A stretch of DNA of 64,000 nucleotides from JAHEDT01 sp963825615 (GTDB lineage Bacteria; Desulfobacterota; Desulfuromonadia; Desulfuromonadales; BM103): contig CAWGTV010000008.1 in assembly GCA_963825615.1 (NCBI GenBank), positions 682,001 through 746,000 of the forward strand, read 5' to 3'. The position numbers and the translations under genes were made by a program. Below are positions 52,682-61,164 of this stretch, piece by piece; the stretch's first letter is position 1; each line of letters opens with the position of its first letter. The notes beneath the pieces were generated by a model. It was given only the letters and a program-made list of their open reading frames with translations, was not told the DNA's origin and searched no databases.

Positions 52682-53089
52682 CTACTCTGCCATCGGTTGC
52701 GCCTGCCCCCGATATTCTTTGGGGACTTCCTCCAGCGAGTCGGCAAACTGGAGCTCCCCCTTGCTGTCTGAATAGATGTAGCGCTGCGGGGCCTTGCTCT
52801 TGGACGGGGGCGCAGAGCTGGGCATATTTGTGGCCGTTTTGCCAGCTGCCTGCACTTTGTTTGTCGGTTTTTTCTGCTGCGTTTCAATCACGGCTTCGAT
52901 CGATTGTGGCTCGCTGGTGCGGTCGCCGAAAACCAGGTCGATCATGCGGTTGCGGAAATCCCGGTAGAAAGTGCTGACGGTAGCGTGTGCAGAGTGAACC
53001 GGAGGAACCTGTACGAGGAACTGGTCGATGACCAGCATCATGACCAGGAAGAGGAAGATCCAGAAAATTGGTTTGATCAGGCGATGCAT
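52682..53089 (-). CDS. Hypothetical protein with membrane anchor and C-terminal DUF4124-like segment
   Basis: 135 aa. N-terminal helix IFWIFLFLVMMLVIDQFLVQV (about 7-28) anchors it in the membrane. A Pro/Ser/Lys-rich linker follows (PTNKVQ...SKSKAPQ). The end RYIYSDSKGELQFADSLEEVPKEYR resembles the short DUF4124 pattern. It lies 7 nt after the CDF transporter gene and is probably co-transcribed with it. Confidence 0.65.
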   Translation of the reverse strand: MHRLIKPIFWIFLFLVMMLVIDQFLVQVPPVHSAHATVSTFYRDFRNRMIDLVFGDRTSEPQSIEAVIETQQKKPTNKVQAAGKTATNMPSSAPPSKSKAPQRYIYSDSKGELQFADSLEEVPKEYRGQAQPMAE

Positions 53090-53095
53090 AAAGCC

Positions 53096-54106
53096 TCAGT
53101 CTGCATGATGGTCGTGGTTGTGGCCGTTGACTGCCTTGCGGGGGCGGTGCCTGAGTTGCTGGATGACCGGTCCGGTCACGCAGGCCGAGCACTCCCCTTG
53201 CAGTGTTGTATGGGAGATATGGTAGTCGTCGTCGAGCAACTGTTCGAGGGTACCGATAATTTCGCCCTGGCGCAACCGGTAGTCCGGTGCGACGTCGATA
53301 TGCGCCGAGAGGGCTGTGATATGCGAGCATATTGACCAGACATGCAGGTGGTGGACGTTGTTGACACCTTTGACAGAACGCATCTTGTCGACCAGTTCAC
53401 TGACGTTGATGTGCTTCGGTACACCCTCGAGCAGGATATGCCCGGCCTCGCGCAGGATGCGGAACGCACCCCAGCCGATGATCAGGACTATCGCCATGGA
53501 AATCAGGGCGTCCAGGATGAACCATCCGGTGTAGAGCATGATGATACCGCCAATAATGACACCGATCGAGGCAATTGCGTCTCCGAGGACGTGCAGGAAG
53601 GCGCTGCGGACATTGAGGTCATCGTGGGAATGCCCGTACAAGCGGCTGGCGGCAACCAGGTTCATGACCAGGCCGATGATGGCGATAATAAACATCTCCT
53701 TGCTTTTGACCGCTTCCGGGTTGAGCATACGGTCCCAGGCCTCGTTAAGGATGCCGCAGGCGATCAGCAGGAGGGTGACACCATTGATGAGCGAAGCAAA
53801 GATTTCGGCGCGATGCCAGCCGTAGGTGCGCGTGTCGCTGGCCGGGAACCTGGCCAGATATATTGCCGCCAGCGACAGGACCAGGGCAAACAGGTCCATG
53901 AACACATGCGCGGCGTCGGAGAGCAGGGCCAGGGAATTGGTCCAGAAACCGCCGACCAGTTCTGCGATCAGGGTGACCGCGGTCAGGCCGATGGCGACCA
54001 GGAAGCCGCGGGCAATAGCGCGGTCAAGGAGGGCGTGATTGTGTAAATCATGGCAATGGGCATCATCGCCGTGATGGCTGGGGCGCTGTGGTTCAGGCAT
54101 TGGCAT
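53096..54106 (-). CDS. Cation diffusion facilitator (CzcD-like)
   Basis: 336 aa, six helices. Metal-site motifs are LALLSDAAHVFMDLFALVLSL in helix 2 and AFLHVLGDAIASIGVIIGG in helix 5. His-rich N- (HHGDDAHCHDLHNH) and C-termini (GHNHDHHAD). The C-terminal cytoplasmic domain has VKGVNNVHHLHVWSICSHITALSAHI. Exports divalent cations such as zinc or cobalt; the metal is not determined by sequence alone. Confidence 0.93.
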   Translation of the reverse strand: MPMPEPQRPSHHGDDAHCHDLHNHALLDRAIARGFLVAIGLTAVTLIAELVGGFWTNSLALLSDAAHVFMDLFALVLSLAAIYLARFPASDTRTYGWHRAEIFASLINGVTLLLIACGILNEAWDRMLNPEAVKSKEMFIIAIIGLVMNLVAASRLYGHSHDDLNVRSAFLHVLGDAIASIGVIIGGIIMLYTGWFILDALISMAIVLIIGWGAFRILREAGHILLEGVPKHINVSELVDKMRSVKGVNNVHHLHVWSICSHITALSAHIDVAPDYRLRQGEIIGTLEQLLDDDYHISHTTLQGECSACVTGPVIQQLRHRPRKAVNGHNHDHHAD

Positions 54107-54257
54107 CTCTCTTCTCCACAGTCATTCTAGGCTTACGAAGACTGGTAAATCAACCCTTCATGGCTTTGCCGCAGGCATTCCCTTTTGCTACCGGCTATGC
54201 TAAGGTATCCCGCAATTTTACACAGCTCTTGCTAGCGAACGAAACGGGATGTTTTTT

Positions 54258-55187
54258 ATGACTGAAAACTTCTATGACGTACTGATTATCGGTGGCGGCC
54301 CGGCTGGCTTGACGGCTGGCCTCTATACCTCCCGCGCCAAATTAAAGACCCTCCTCGTGGAGAGGATGATTCTCGGCGGCCAGGTGATGACCACGACCAA
54401 GGTGGAGAACTACCCTGGGTTCCCCGGCGGGATCGACGGTCCCGATCTGATGGCGCGTTTTCAAGAGCACTGTCAGGAGTTCGGCCTGGAAACGCTCACC
54501 GGCGAAGTCTCCGGCCTGACCGATCAGGGCCGGGAGAAAATTGTGACGGTCGATGACCAACAGATACGCGCCAGGGCGGTCATTATCACCACCGGGGCAG
54601 AGCCGAGCAAGCTGGGCATCCCCGGTGAAATTGAATTTACCGGGCGGGGTGTTTCCTACTGCGCAACCTGCGACGGCGCCTTTTTCCGCAATGTTCCGGT
54701 GGCGATCGTTGGCGGCGGTGACACGGCCGCTGAAGAAGCACTGTTTCTGTCGCGCTTTGCCAGCAAGGTCTACCTGGTACACCGGCGTGACGAACTGCGT
54801 GCCACCAAGCTTCTGCAGGAACGCATTTTTGCCAACGAGAAGATCGTTCCGGTGTGGAACAGCATTGTCGAGCAGGTCGTTGGCGACAATACCGGGATCA
54901 CCGGCCTGGAGATGCGCAGCACCCTGGATGATACGACACGTACGCTCGAAGTCGATGGCCTGTTCGTCGCCATCGGCGTTACGCCGAAGGCGCATTTCCT
55001 TGCCAACATCCTGGAACTCGATCGCGACGGTTACATCCTCACCGATGCCGACTGCCGCACCTCGATGCCGGGTGTCTTTGCCGCCGGTGATGTCCGCAAG
55101 AAGATTCTCAAGCAGATCGCCACCGCTGTCGGTGACGGTGCGATTGCCGCGATCGTTACCGAGAAGTACCTGGACGCCCTGGAATGA
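54258..55187 (+). CDS. trxB: Thioredoxin reductase
   Basis: 309 aa from the ATG at 54258; an ATG three codons upstream is also possible. FAD-binding GGGPAGLTAGLY, redox-active YCATCDGAFF (CxxC at about 135-138), NADPH-binding VGGGDTAAEEALFLSRF, and the FAD-end motif PGVFAAGDVR. Reduces thioredoxin with NADPH. Neighbour trxA is not in the window. Confidence 0.95.
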   Translation: MTENFYDVLIIGGGPAGLTAGLYTSRAKLKTLLVERMILGGQVMTTTKVENYPGFPGGIDGPDLMARFQEHCQEFGLETLTGEVSGLTDQGREKIVTVDDQQIRARAVIITTGAEPSKLGIPGEIEFTGRGVSYCATCDGAFFRNVPVAIVGGGDTAAEEALFLSRFASKVYLVHRRDELRATKLLQERIFANEKIVPVWNSIVEQVVGDNTGITGLEMRSTLDDTTRTLEVDGLFVAIGVTPKAHFLANILELDRDGYILTDADCRTSMPGVFAAGDVRKKILKQIATAVGDGAIAAIVTEKYLDALE

Positions 55188-55289
55188 TATTGACGACAGG
55201 AGACAGAATATCGGAGGTTTTCAACTGTCTCCTGTGTTCTCAAATGTGATGACCCCCCAGGGCCTTGTTATTGAAAAAAGGGGCGATGC

Positions 55290-56111
55290 ATGCTCGCCAA
55301 GGGTCTGTCCGGGGTCTGCTTGGTCTCGATGCCTACCCGGTCGAGGTGGAGGTCGATATAACTCAGGGTCTGCTGCAGTTCGCTACGGTTGGTCTGCCCG
55401 AGGGCGCGGTCAAAGAAAGCAAGGACCGAGTCAAGTCCGTCATCAAGAATTCCTTTACGAATTTCCCAACCGTCGTATCACCATTAATATTGCTCCGGCC
55501 GATATCCGCAAGGAGGGAGGCGCTTTCGGTCTGCCGATGACGATCTGACGGCTGTCGGCGACCGGCCTGGTGCTGAAAGAACGTGCAGCGCGCTTTCTCC
55601 TGATGGGCGAGCTGTCTCTGGACAGCGGTATCAAGCCGGATCAAGGTGTTCTGCCCCTGGCTGCGGCCGCCCGATCCTGGGATCTGGACGGGCTCTCCTC
55701 GCCGTCAACGCCGAAGAGAGGGCGCTGCTGGAACACCTTGATTTGAAGGTCGAAGTGCCGCGCATTGCTCACCACGACCTGGCCGATACGCGCCCTGTAG
55801 AGACCAGCGAATCGATCCGCTGCAGGGTGGAACAGGCAAGGCGTATTCAGCAGGAACGGTTTCCCCTGCGGCGTATTCACTCCCATGCTTGCATGGGACC
55901 TTTGCAGCTACAGGCGTTTTGCCGCACCGATGCAAGTGGGCAGAACCTGCTGCAGCATATCACCGACCGGCTTGGCCAGTCGGCGCGGGCCTATACACGT
56001 CTGTTCAAGGTCGCCCGGATTATTGCCGATCTTGCCAACAGCGAGGAGATCGCAGCCAACCCTCTTGCTGAGGCGATCCAGTCCCGATCCCCGGGCCGGC
56101 AAACGGTGTGA
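55290..56111 (+). pseudogene. ComM-family AAA+ protein with central deletion
   Basis: The N-terminus reads MLAKGLSG then LLGLDAYPVEVEVDITQGLLQFATVGLPEGAVKESKDRVKS after a frameshift, then YEFPNRRITINIAPADIRKEGGAF in another frame, an in-frame TGA where Gly is expected (PMTI then TGA), and GELSLDSGIKPDQGVLPLAAAA. The sequence then jumps from NAEERALLEH straight to the C-terminal LDLKVEVPRIAHHDL and SARAYTRLFKVARIIADLA. The central Mg-chelatase/AAA+ ATPase region, about 150-200 residues with Walker motifs, is missing. Clearly inactive. ComM aids natural-transformation branch migration. Confidence 0.92.
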
Positions 56112-56187
56112 GCGGGAGCATGCCTGCTGGTATAAGGTTGCACCTGTTCCACTTGGTGATGCCCGATGGTTGTGATATTTTGCCTCT

Positions 56188-57924
56188 ATGGGTGAATCTT
56201 TTCTGCCATTGCTGGTTGCGTTGTCTTTCGTCTTTCTCGGCGCCCTGATCGGCGGTCGCCTCGCCTCGGTCTGCCATATCCCGCGGGTGACCGGGTACCT
56301 GCTGACCGGTCTGCTGATCGGGCCATCCTTTGCACATCTGACCCACCTGCCGGTCCTGTTGCCACCCGAGGTGCTCCTTGAACTGCGGCCCCTCTCGGAG
56401 ATGGCCCTGGCCCTGATCCTGATGCATATCGGCGGTCTTTTCGAGATTCGCCATCTCGATCGCTGGCGTCACCGCATCCTGCTCTTCTCCGGGAGTGAAA
56501 TCATCCTGACCTTCCTCCTGGTCTCTGGCGCTGTGCTTGTTGTTAATCTTGCTTTCCTGCAAATGATCGTGCCGGGACAAACCCTTTGGCAAACCTCCCT
56601 GGAATTCTCTCTCTTCCTGGGCATCATCGGTGTGGCGACGGCACCGGCTGCGACCCTGATGGTGATTCGCGAGTACGAAGCTGAAGGGCCGGTGACGAGC
56701 CTGGTCCTGACGCTGGTCGGCTTTAACAACCTGGTTTCGGTGCTTGGCTTCGCCATCCTTGCCCACATCTTTATCTTCCCTGGTGAGACTCTCGGTGTTC
56801 TCGTCATGCGTATGGGTGGTCCGGTCATGGTTGGAGCTCTCATGGGATTTGCCCTGTCCGTATGGGCACAGCGCCTTGAATTGCCAAGTGAGAACAAGAT
56901 CCTGATGCTTGGCGGAATAGCTGTCAACGTTGCTCTCTGTCGCGGCCTGCAGATTGATCCTTTGCTGGCCAGCCTGATCCTGGGCATGACCTTGGCCAAC
57001 AGCTGCCCGCGCTGGCCTCGGCTGCAAAATGACATCCGCGAGGTTGACTATCTGCTTTACGTAGCCTTTTTCGTGCTGGCCGGTGCCAACCTGCACATCG
57101 AGACGTTGACCCATATTGGCCTGCTCGGTGTCGCCTATGTGGTCGCCCGGACTCTTGGCAAATGGCTAGGGGCCGCTATTGGCGCCCGTCTCGGCGGCTT
57201 CGGTGCAAATGAAAGGGTGTATGTGGGCTTGACCCTGATGGCTCAGGCCGGCGTCGCGATCGGTCTGGCAACGCAATTGGCCCACCATTGGCCGGTTGGC
57301 GGCAAGCTTCTTGAAACCATTGTATTGGGCTCGGTGGTGGTGTTCGAACTGATGGGGCCGCTTGCTGTGCGGCATGGCCTGGTGCGTTCCGGCGAGGTGC
57401 CGATTCTGGCGCTGCTGCAGAAACGTGCGCCGGTGGGAGCCCTGGAGGGACTGCACAATGTCGTGCACCATTTTCGCAGCTCCCTGGGGGTGCCGATTGG
57501 CCATCGCCTCGAGGACCCCGGCGATATCCTGGTGCGGCATATCATGCGGCAGAATGTCGAGACCGTGCTGCACAGCACGCCCTACTACGCCCTGCTCAAG
57601 CATATTGCGCACAGTCGCTATGACCAGTTCCCCGTGGTCGATGACAGCAACCACTTTGTCGGCGTCATCGACTACACGGAAATCCGCAATCTGCTCTTTG
57701 AGCCGGCGTTGGTACCTCTGGTGGTTGCCGGGGACCTGACAGTGGCGGCACAATATTGCCTGAAGCCGGATCAGTCGCTGCGTGAAGCCCTCAATGTCCT
57801 GCAACTGCACCGCAATATAAGCTATTTCCCCGTGGTCGACACGGATGATGAACAAAAGCTGGTCGGCATTCTCAGCCAGAACGATGTGCTGGCGGCCTTT
57901 CGGCGCGTGGGCCAGGATGCGTAA
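56188..57924 (+). CDS. CPA2-type cation:proton antiporter with CBS pair
   Basis: 578 aa. Twelve to thirteen helices (about 5-400): PRVTGYLLTGLLIGPSF, GVATAPAATLMVIREYEAEGPV, GLTLMAQAGVAIGLA. The C-terminus (about 445-575) has two CBS domains (DILVRHIMRQNVETVL and SLREALNVLQLHRNISYFPVVD) instead of the usual TrkA-N/C. Likely Na+/H+ or K+/H+ exchange with nucleotide regulation. It starts 77 nt after the comM remnant. Confidence 0.9.
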   Translation: MGESFLPLLVALSFVFLGALIGGRLASVCHIPRVTGYLLTGLLIGPSFAHLTHLPVLLPPEVLLELRPLSEMALALILMHIGGLFEIRHLDRWRHRILLFSGSEIILTFLLVSGAVLVVNLAFLQMIVPGQTLWQTSLEFSLFLGIIGVATAPAATLMVIREYEAEGPVTSLVLTLVGFNNLVSVLGFAILAHIFIFPGETLGVLVMRMGGPVMVGALMGFALSVWAQRLELPSENKILMLGGIAVNVALCRGLQIDPLLASLILGMTLANSCPRWPRLQNDIREVDYLLYVAFFVLAGANLHIETLTHIGLLGVAYVVARTLGKWLGAAIGARLGGFGANERVYVGLTLMAQAGVAIGLATQLAHHWPVGGKLLETIVLGSVVVFELMGPLAVRHGLVRSGEVPILALLQKRAPVGALEGLHNVVHHFRSSLGVPIGHRLEDPGDILVRHIMRQNVETVLHSTPYYALLKHIAHSRYDQFPVVDDSNHFVGVIDYTEIRNLLFEPALVPLVVAGDLTVAAQYCLKPDQSLREALNVLQLHRNISYFPVVDTDDEQKLVGILSQNDVLAAFRRVGQDA

Positions 57925-57976
57925 CAGCAGTGGGGACGGTTGCCTCACACCAGCAAAATGTTGCCCGTAATTCAAC

Positions 57977-58004
57977 GTGAAATGTGTAGACCTGTCGCCC
58001 TTTT
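57977..58004 (+). repeat. Half-site of the REP-like palindrome
   Basis: GTGAAATGTGTAGACCTG (57977-57994) then TCGCCC matches one arm of the palindrome at 1311-1381. No second arm is near. Confidence 0.55.
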
Positions 58005-58048
58005 CATAGTAAACATCTGTTTGCAAATCAGAAATGCAGGAGGTTCCT

Positions 58049-58486
58049 TTGTTTCCGAAACAATTTCGTATTCATGCTGTCCTCATCCTGGCCTGTATAT
58101 TCATTATTATCTTCCCGATGCTCAGTGAAAAACCGGACACGGATAAGACCAAAAAAGCCATGGCCACGGCCATGGAGTTTCTCCACATGATCGATGCCGA
58201 GAAATATGCAGAGAGTTGGCAGAGTGCGGCGACACTGATGCAGGACAGCGTGACCCAGCAGGAATGGGTCGAGACCTTGACCAAGACCCGGGCTCGCTCC
58301 GGGGCACTGATCGAGCGCACGGAGGAGAATGCCAGCTACTCCACCACGGCCAAGGACAGCCCGGACGGCGAGTATATTCTGCTCACATTCGATTCGAAGT
58401 ATCAGAACACCAAGAGCGTTTCCGAATACGTGACGGTTATGTTGGAAGGTGATCGCTGGCGGGTTGCCGGTTATTTTATCAAGTAA
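58049..58486 (+). CDS. DUF4019 domain protein
   Basis: About 145 aa. TTG at 58049 is the chosen start because AGGAGG lies within the alternative ATG-initiated extension (58034) and about 6 nt before the TTG. An N-terminal anchor (HAVLILACIFIIIFPML), then the family pattern FLHMIDAEKYAESWQSAATLMQ and WRVAGYFIK. A periplasmic protein of unknown function. Confidence 0.8.
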   Translation: MFPKQFRIHAVLILACIFIIIFPMLSEKPDTDKTKKAMATAMEFLHMIDAEKYAESWQSAATLMQDSVTQQEWVETLTKTRARSGALIERTEENASYSTTAKDSPDGEYILLTFDSKYQNTKSVSEYVTVMLEGDRWRVAGYFIK

Positions 58487-58507
58487 TCACCCAGAGCGGC
58501 TTTAGAA

Positions 58508-58545
58508 CTAAAAAACGGACCACGCTGTGGTCCGTTTTTTTTTGT
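58508..58545. terminator. Bidirectional terminator
   Basis: AAAAAACGGACCAC/GTGGTCCGTTTTTT stem with a 4-nt loop and long T runs on both strands. Sits between the convergent DUF4019 gene and purA. Confidence 0.88.
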
Positions 58546-58563
58546 GCTGTTAATGGGGAGCAA

Positions 58564-59853
58564 TCAGGCAAAGGGGTTGCTGACCTGGATCGTCTGGTCA
58601 CGACGCGGCCCGACGGAAACCAGTACTGCCGGACACCCAGCGAGTTCTTCGAGTTTGGCCAGATAGGCCTTGGCTGCAGCCGGCAGGTCGGCCATGGTGC
58701 GTGCTTCGCAGATATCGCTGCACCACCCTTCAAACTCCTCGTAAACTGGCGTGCATTCTAGGAGGATGTCGGCTTCGTGGGGAAACTCCTCGAGCAACTG
58801 CCCTTTATAGGAATATGCGGTGCAAACCTTGATGCTCTCCAGGTCATTGAGAACGTCGAGCTTGGTGATCGCGAGGCCGGTCAGACCGTTGAGCCGGACG
58901 GCTTCACGTATGGCGACGGCGTCAAACCAGCCGCAGCGGCGCGGCCGACCAGTGGTCGAACCGAACTCATGGCCGGCCTTGCGCAGACGGTCGCCCATTG
59001 CATCATGCAGTTCCGAAGGGAAAGGCCCTTCGCCGACCCTGGTGCAGTAGGCCTTGGTGATGCCGATGACGCCGGTTATGTGACACGGAGCCATGCCCGT
59101 CCCTGTGCTAACTCCGCCAATACAGGTAGAAGAGGAGGTCACGTAAGGGTAGGTGCCGTGATCGATGTCGAGCAAGGTACCTTGGGCCCCTTCAAAGAGC
59201 AGGTTGTCGCCGGCCTTGAGGGCAGTATTCAGTGTGCTCGAGCAGCAGCCGATATATTTTTCTATCTGTTTGGCATAGCCAGAATACTCGGCGAAAATCT
59301 GCTCTTCGTCGAGAGGCGCTTCACCGAAAAACTTTTCCAGCAAGAAGTTCTTCTCCGGCAAAACTTCTCTGAGCTTGCGCCGGAACACCTGAGGTTTGAT
59401 CAGGTCGCTCATACGGATGCCGCGGCGGCCGATCTTGTCCTCGTAGGCAGGGCCGATGCCACGCCCGGTGGTGCCGATTTTGCGGGCAGAATCCTTTTCG
59501 CGGGCCAGGTCGATGGCCTTGTGCCAAGGCATGATCACGTGCAGGTTGCTGTCCACGAGCAGCTGGTGATCATCCTTGAGATACCCCTTCTTCTTGAGGT
59601 TCTCGATTTCACCGAGGAAGATTTTCGGGTCGAGAACGACACCATTGCCGATGATGCAGCGCTTGCCGGGATGCAGGATGCCGGAAGGGATCAGGTGCAG
59701 AACAATGGTCTGGTCGCCGACGACAAGCGTATGCCCGGCATTGTTGCCGCCCTGATAGCGGACCACCTGCTGGGCGTGTTCGGTATAGATGTCAACAACT
59801 TTCCCTTTGCCTTCGTCACCCCACTGGGCGCCGATAATGACGACGTTTGCCAT
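58564..59853 (-). CDS. purA: Adenylosuccinate synthetase
   Basis: 429 aa from the ATG at 59853 (TTGGAGAA upstream). First step from IMP to AMP. GAQWGDEGKGKVVD with the catalytic Asp/His, NNAGHTLV, and the phosphate-loop TGRGIGPAYEDKIGRRG. Standard length. Follows hisZ by 19 nt, an order common in Geobacter-type genomes. Confidence 0.97.
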   Translation of the reverse strand: MANVVIIGAQWGDEGKGKVVDIYTEHAQQVVRYQGGNNAGHTLVVGDQTIVLHLIPSGILHPGKRCIIGNGVVLDPKIFLGEIENLKKKGYLKDDHQLLVDSNLHVIMPWHKAIDLAREKDSARKIGTTGRGIGPAYEDKIGRRGIRMSDLIKPQVFRRKLREVLPEKNFLLEKFFGEAPLDEEQIFAEYSGYAKQIEKYIGCCSSTLNTALKAGDNLLFEGAQGTLLDIDHGTYPYVTSSSTCIGGVSTGTGMAPCHITGVIGITKAYCTRVGEGPFPSELHDAMGDRLRKAGHEFGSTTGRPRRCGWFDAVAIREAVRLNGLTGLAITKLDVLNDLESIKVCTAYSYKGQLLEEFPHEADILLECTPVYEEFEGWCSDICEARTMADLPAAAKAYLAKLEELAGCPAVLVSVGPRRDQTIQVSNPFA

Positions 59854-59871
59854 GTTTTTCTCCAAGTTGTA

Positions 59872-61164
59872 TTAAAGCCGGAATTGTCCTGATTCGATCG
59901 CTGTATAAGTCAGGTCGGTTTCCTGCCCATCCGCGATGCGGATCAGGGTCAGCTGTTCTTGTGATGTGTCGAGTACCAGCAAATAACGATAATGCATGCG
60001 CCGGGCATAGTCGAGACTGTCCGCTTGGTCGCGCTCAATAATGTCTCGGGCCAGCGAGAAGCCCTGGTCGCGCAGGATGACTGCCAGACGCTGGGCCGGC
60101 GCCTTGTCTTGCCCGGAAGAGAAGAGCAAGATGTCTGTCCCTTCCCCGGCGCACTCGTCAAGGGTTCCATCGAGAGCAAAGAGCAGGTTGTACAGGTTGA
60201 AAGCGAAGCCTGTGGCTGGTGCCGGGAAGCCGTAACGGGCCATCAAACCATCGTAACGGCCGCCGGCGCAAACCGCCTGGCCGAAACCTGACAGGAACCC
60301 TTGGAAGATCAGCCCGCTATGGTAATCGAAACCGCGCATTTCACCAAGGTCTAAAGTGATGTGCTCTCCGACCCCGTAGACGTCAAGGACGTCAAGGACC
60401 TTTTCCAGGTTATCCAGCGCCGCTTGCGAAGCAGGGTTGGCAATCGACTTGCGGGCCTGGGCAAGAACTTCATGGCCACCGTAAAGTCTGGGCAGGGCCA
60501 ACAGCTCTGTGCGTTGCTGCTCCGTCAATGGCAGGACCTTGAGCAGTTGTTGCAGCCCGGAGCTGTCCTTCGCCGCGATGGCAGTGCGCACCGCGCGGGA
60601 TTGTGTCGGGTCAAGGGGCAGATCGTTGAGCACGCCACGAAGAAATTCGACCTGGCCGATGTCGATGGTAAATTCGCTAGCACCGACCGCCTGCAGGCAC
60701 TTGACCGCCATGGCAATCATCTCCGCGTCCGCTTCTGGACTTTTCAGGCCGATCAGCTCTACCCCTGACTGGAAAACCTCTCGGTCCTTGCCCAGTCGCT
60801 GTTCGGTGTGGCGCAGCACGCGGCCATTGTAGCAGAGACGGAAAGGCAAAGGCATGTCACGCATGCGGGTCGCAGCGATCCGGGCGACCTGGGGGGTGAT
60901 GTCCGGCGGGAAGGCGACCAGGCGGCCGGTCTGGCGGTCATCAAAACGAAAGGTCTTTTCGCGCAGGTCTGTGCCGAGGCCGAGTTCGAGTACGGCCAGA
61001 TCCTCGAGGACGGCAGGTGCAACGGGGCGGAAGCCCCATGACCGGTAGATGTTACGCAGGGTGTTCTGCAGGTAATCGAGCTTGGCCGCCTTGATCGGCA
61101 GAAAATCTTTTACGCCGGTCGGTAACCGCGTTTCGATGGTGTTCGGCACGTTCAGGCCCTTCAT
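59872..61164 (-). CDS. hisZ: ATP phosphoribosyltransferase regulatory subunit
   Basis: 430 aa. HisRS-like fold lacking catalytic tRNA ligation. LPTGVKDFLPIKAAKLDYLQ start, FRFDDRQTGRLVAFPPDITPQVAR, and REVFQSGVELIGLKSPEAD. HisZ works with short HisG in histidine synthesis. The gene lies between serA (adjacent ATG after TAA) and purA, linking serine, histidine and purine metabolism by operon. Confidence 0.93.
   Translation of the reverse strand: MKGLNVPNTIETRLPTGVKDFLPIKAAKLDYLQNTLRNIYRSWGFRPVAPAVLEDLAVLELGLGTDLREKTFRFDDRQTGRLVAFPPDITPQVARIAATRMRDMPLPFRLCYNGRVLRHTEQRLGKDREVFQSGVELIGLKSPEADAEMIAMAVKCLQAVGASEFTIDIGQVEFLRGVLNDLPLDPTQSRAVRTAIAAKDSSGLQQLLKVLPLTEQQRTELLALPRLYGGHEVLAQARKSIANPASQAALDNLEKVLDVLDVYGVGEHITLDLGEMRGFDYHSGLIFQGFLSGFGQAVCAGGRYDGLMARYGFPAPATGFAFNLYNLLFALDGTLDECAGEGTDILLFSSGQDKAPAQRLAVILRDQGFSLARDIIERDQADSLDYARRMHYRYLLVLDTSQEQLTLIRIADGQETDLTYTAIESGQFRL

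Noticed and set aside
58777..59892. 371-codon plus-strand frame over purA.
   Set aside because: Antisense shadow of a well-conserved housekeeping gene in GC-rich DNA.
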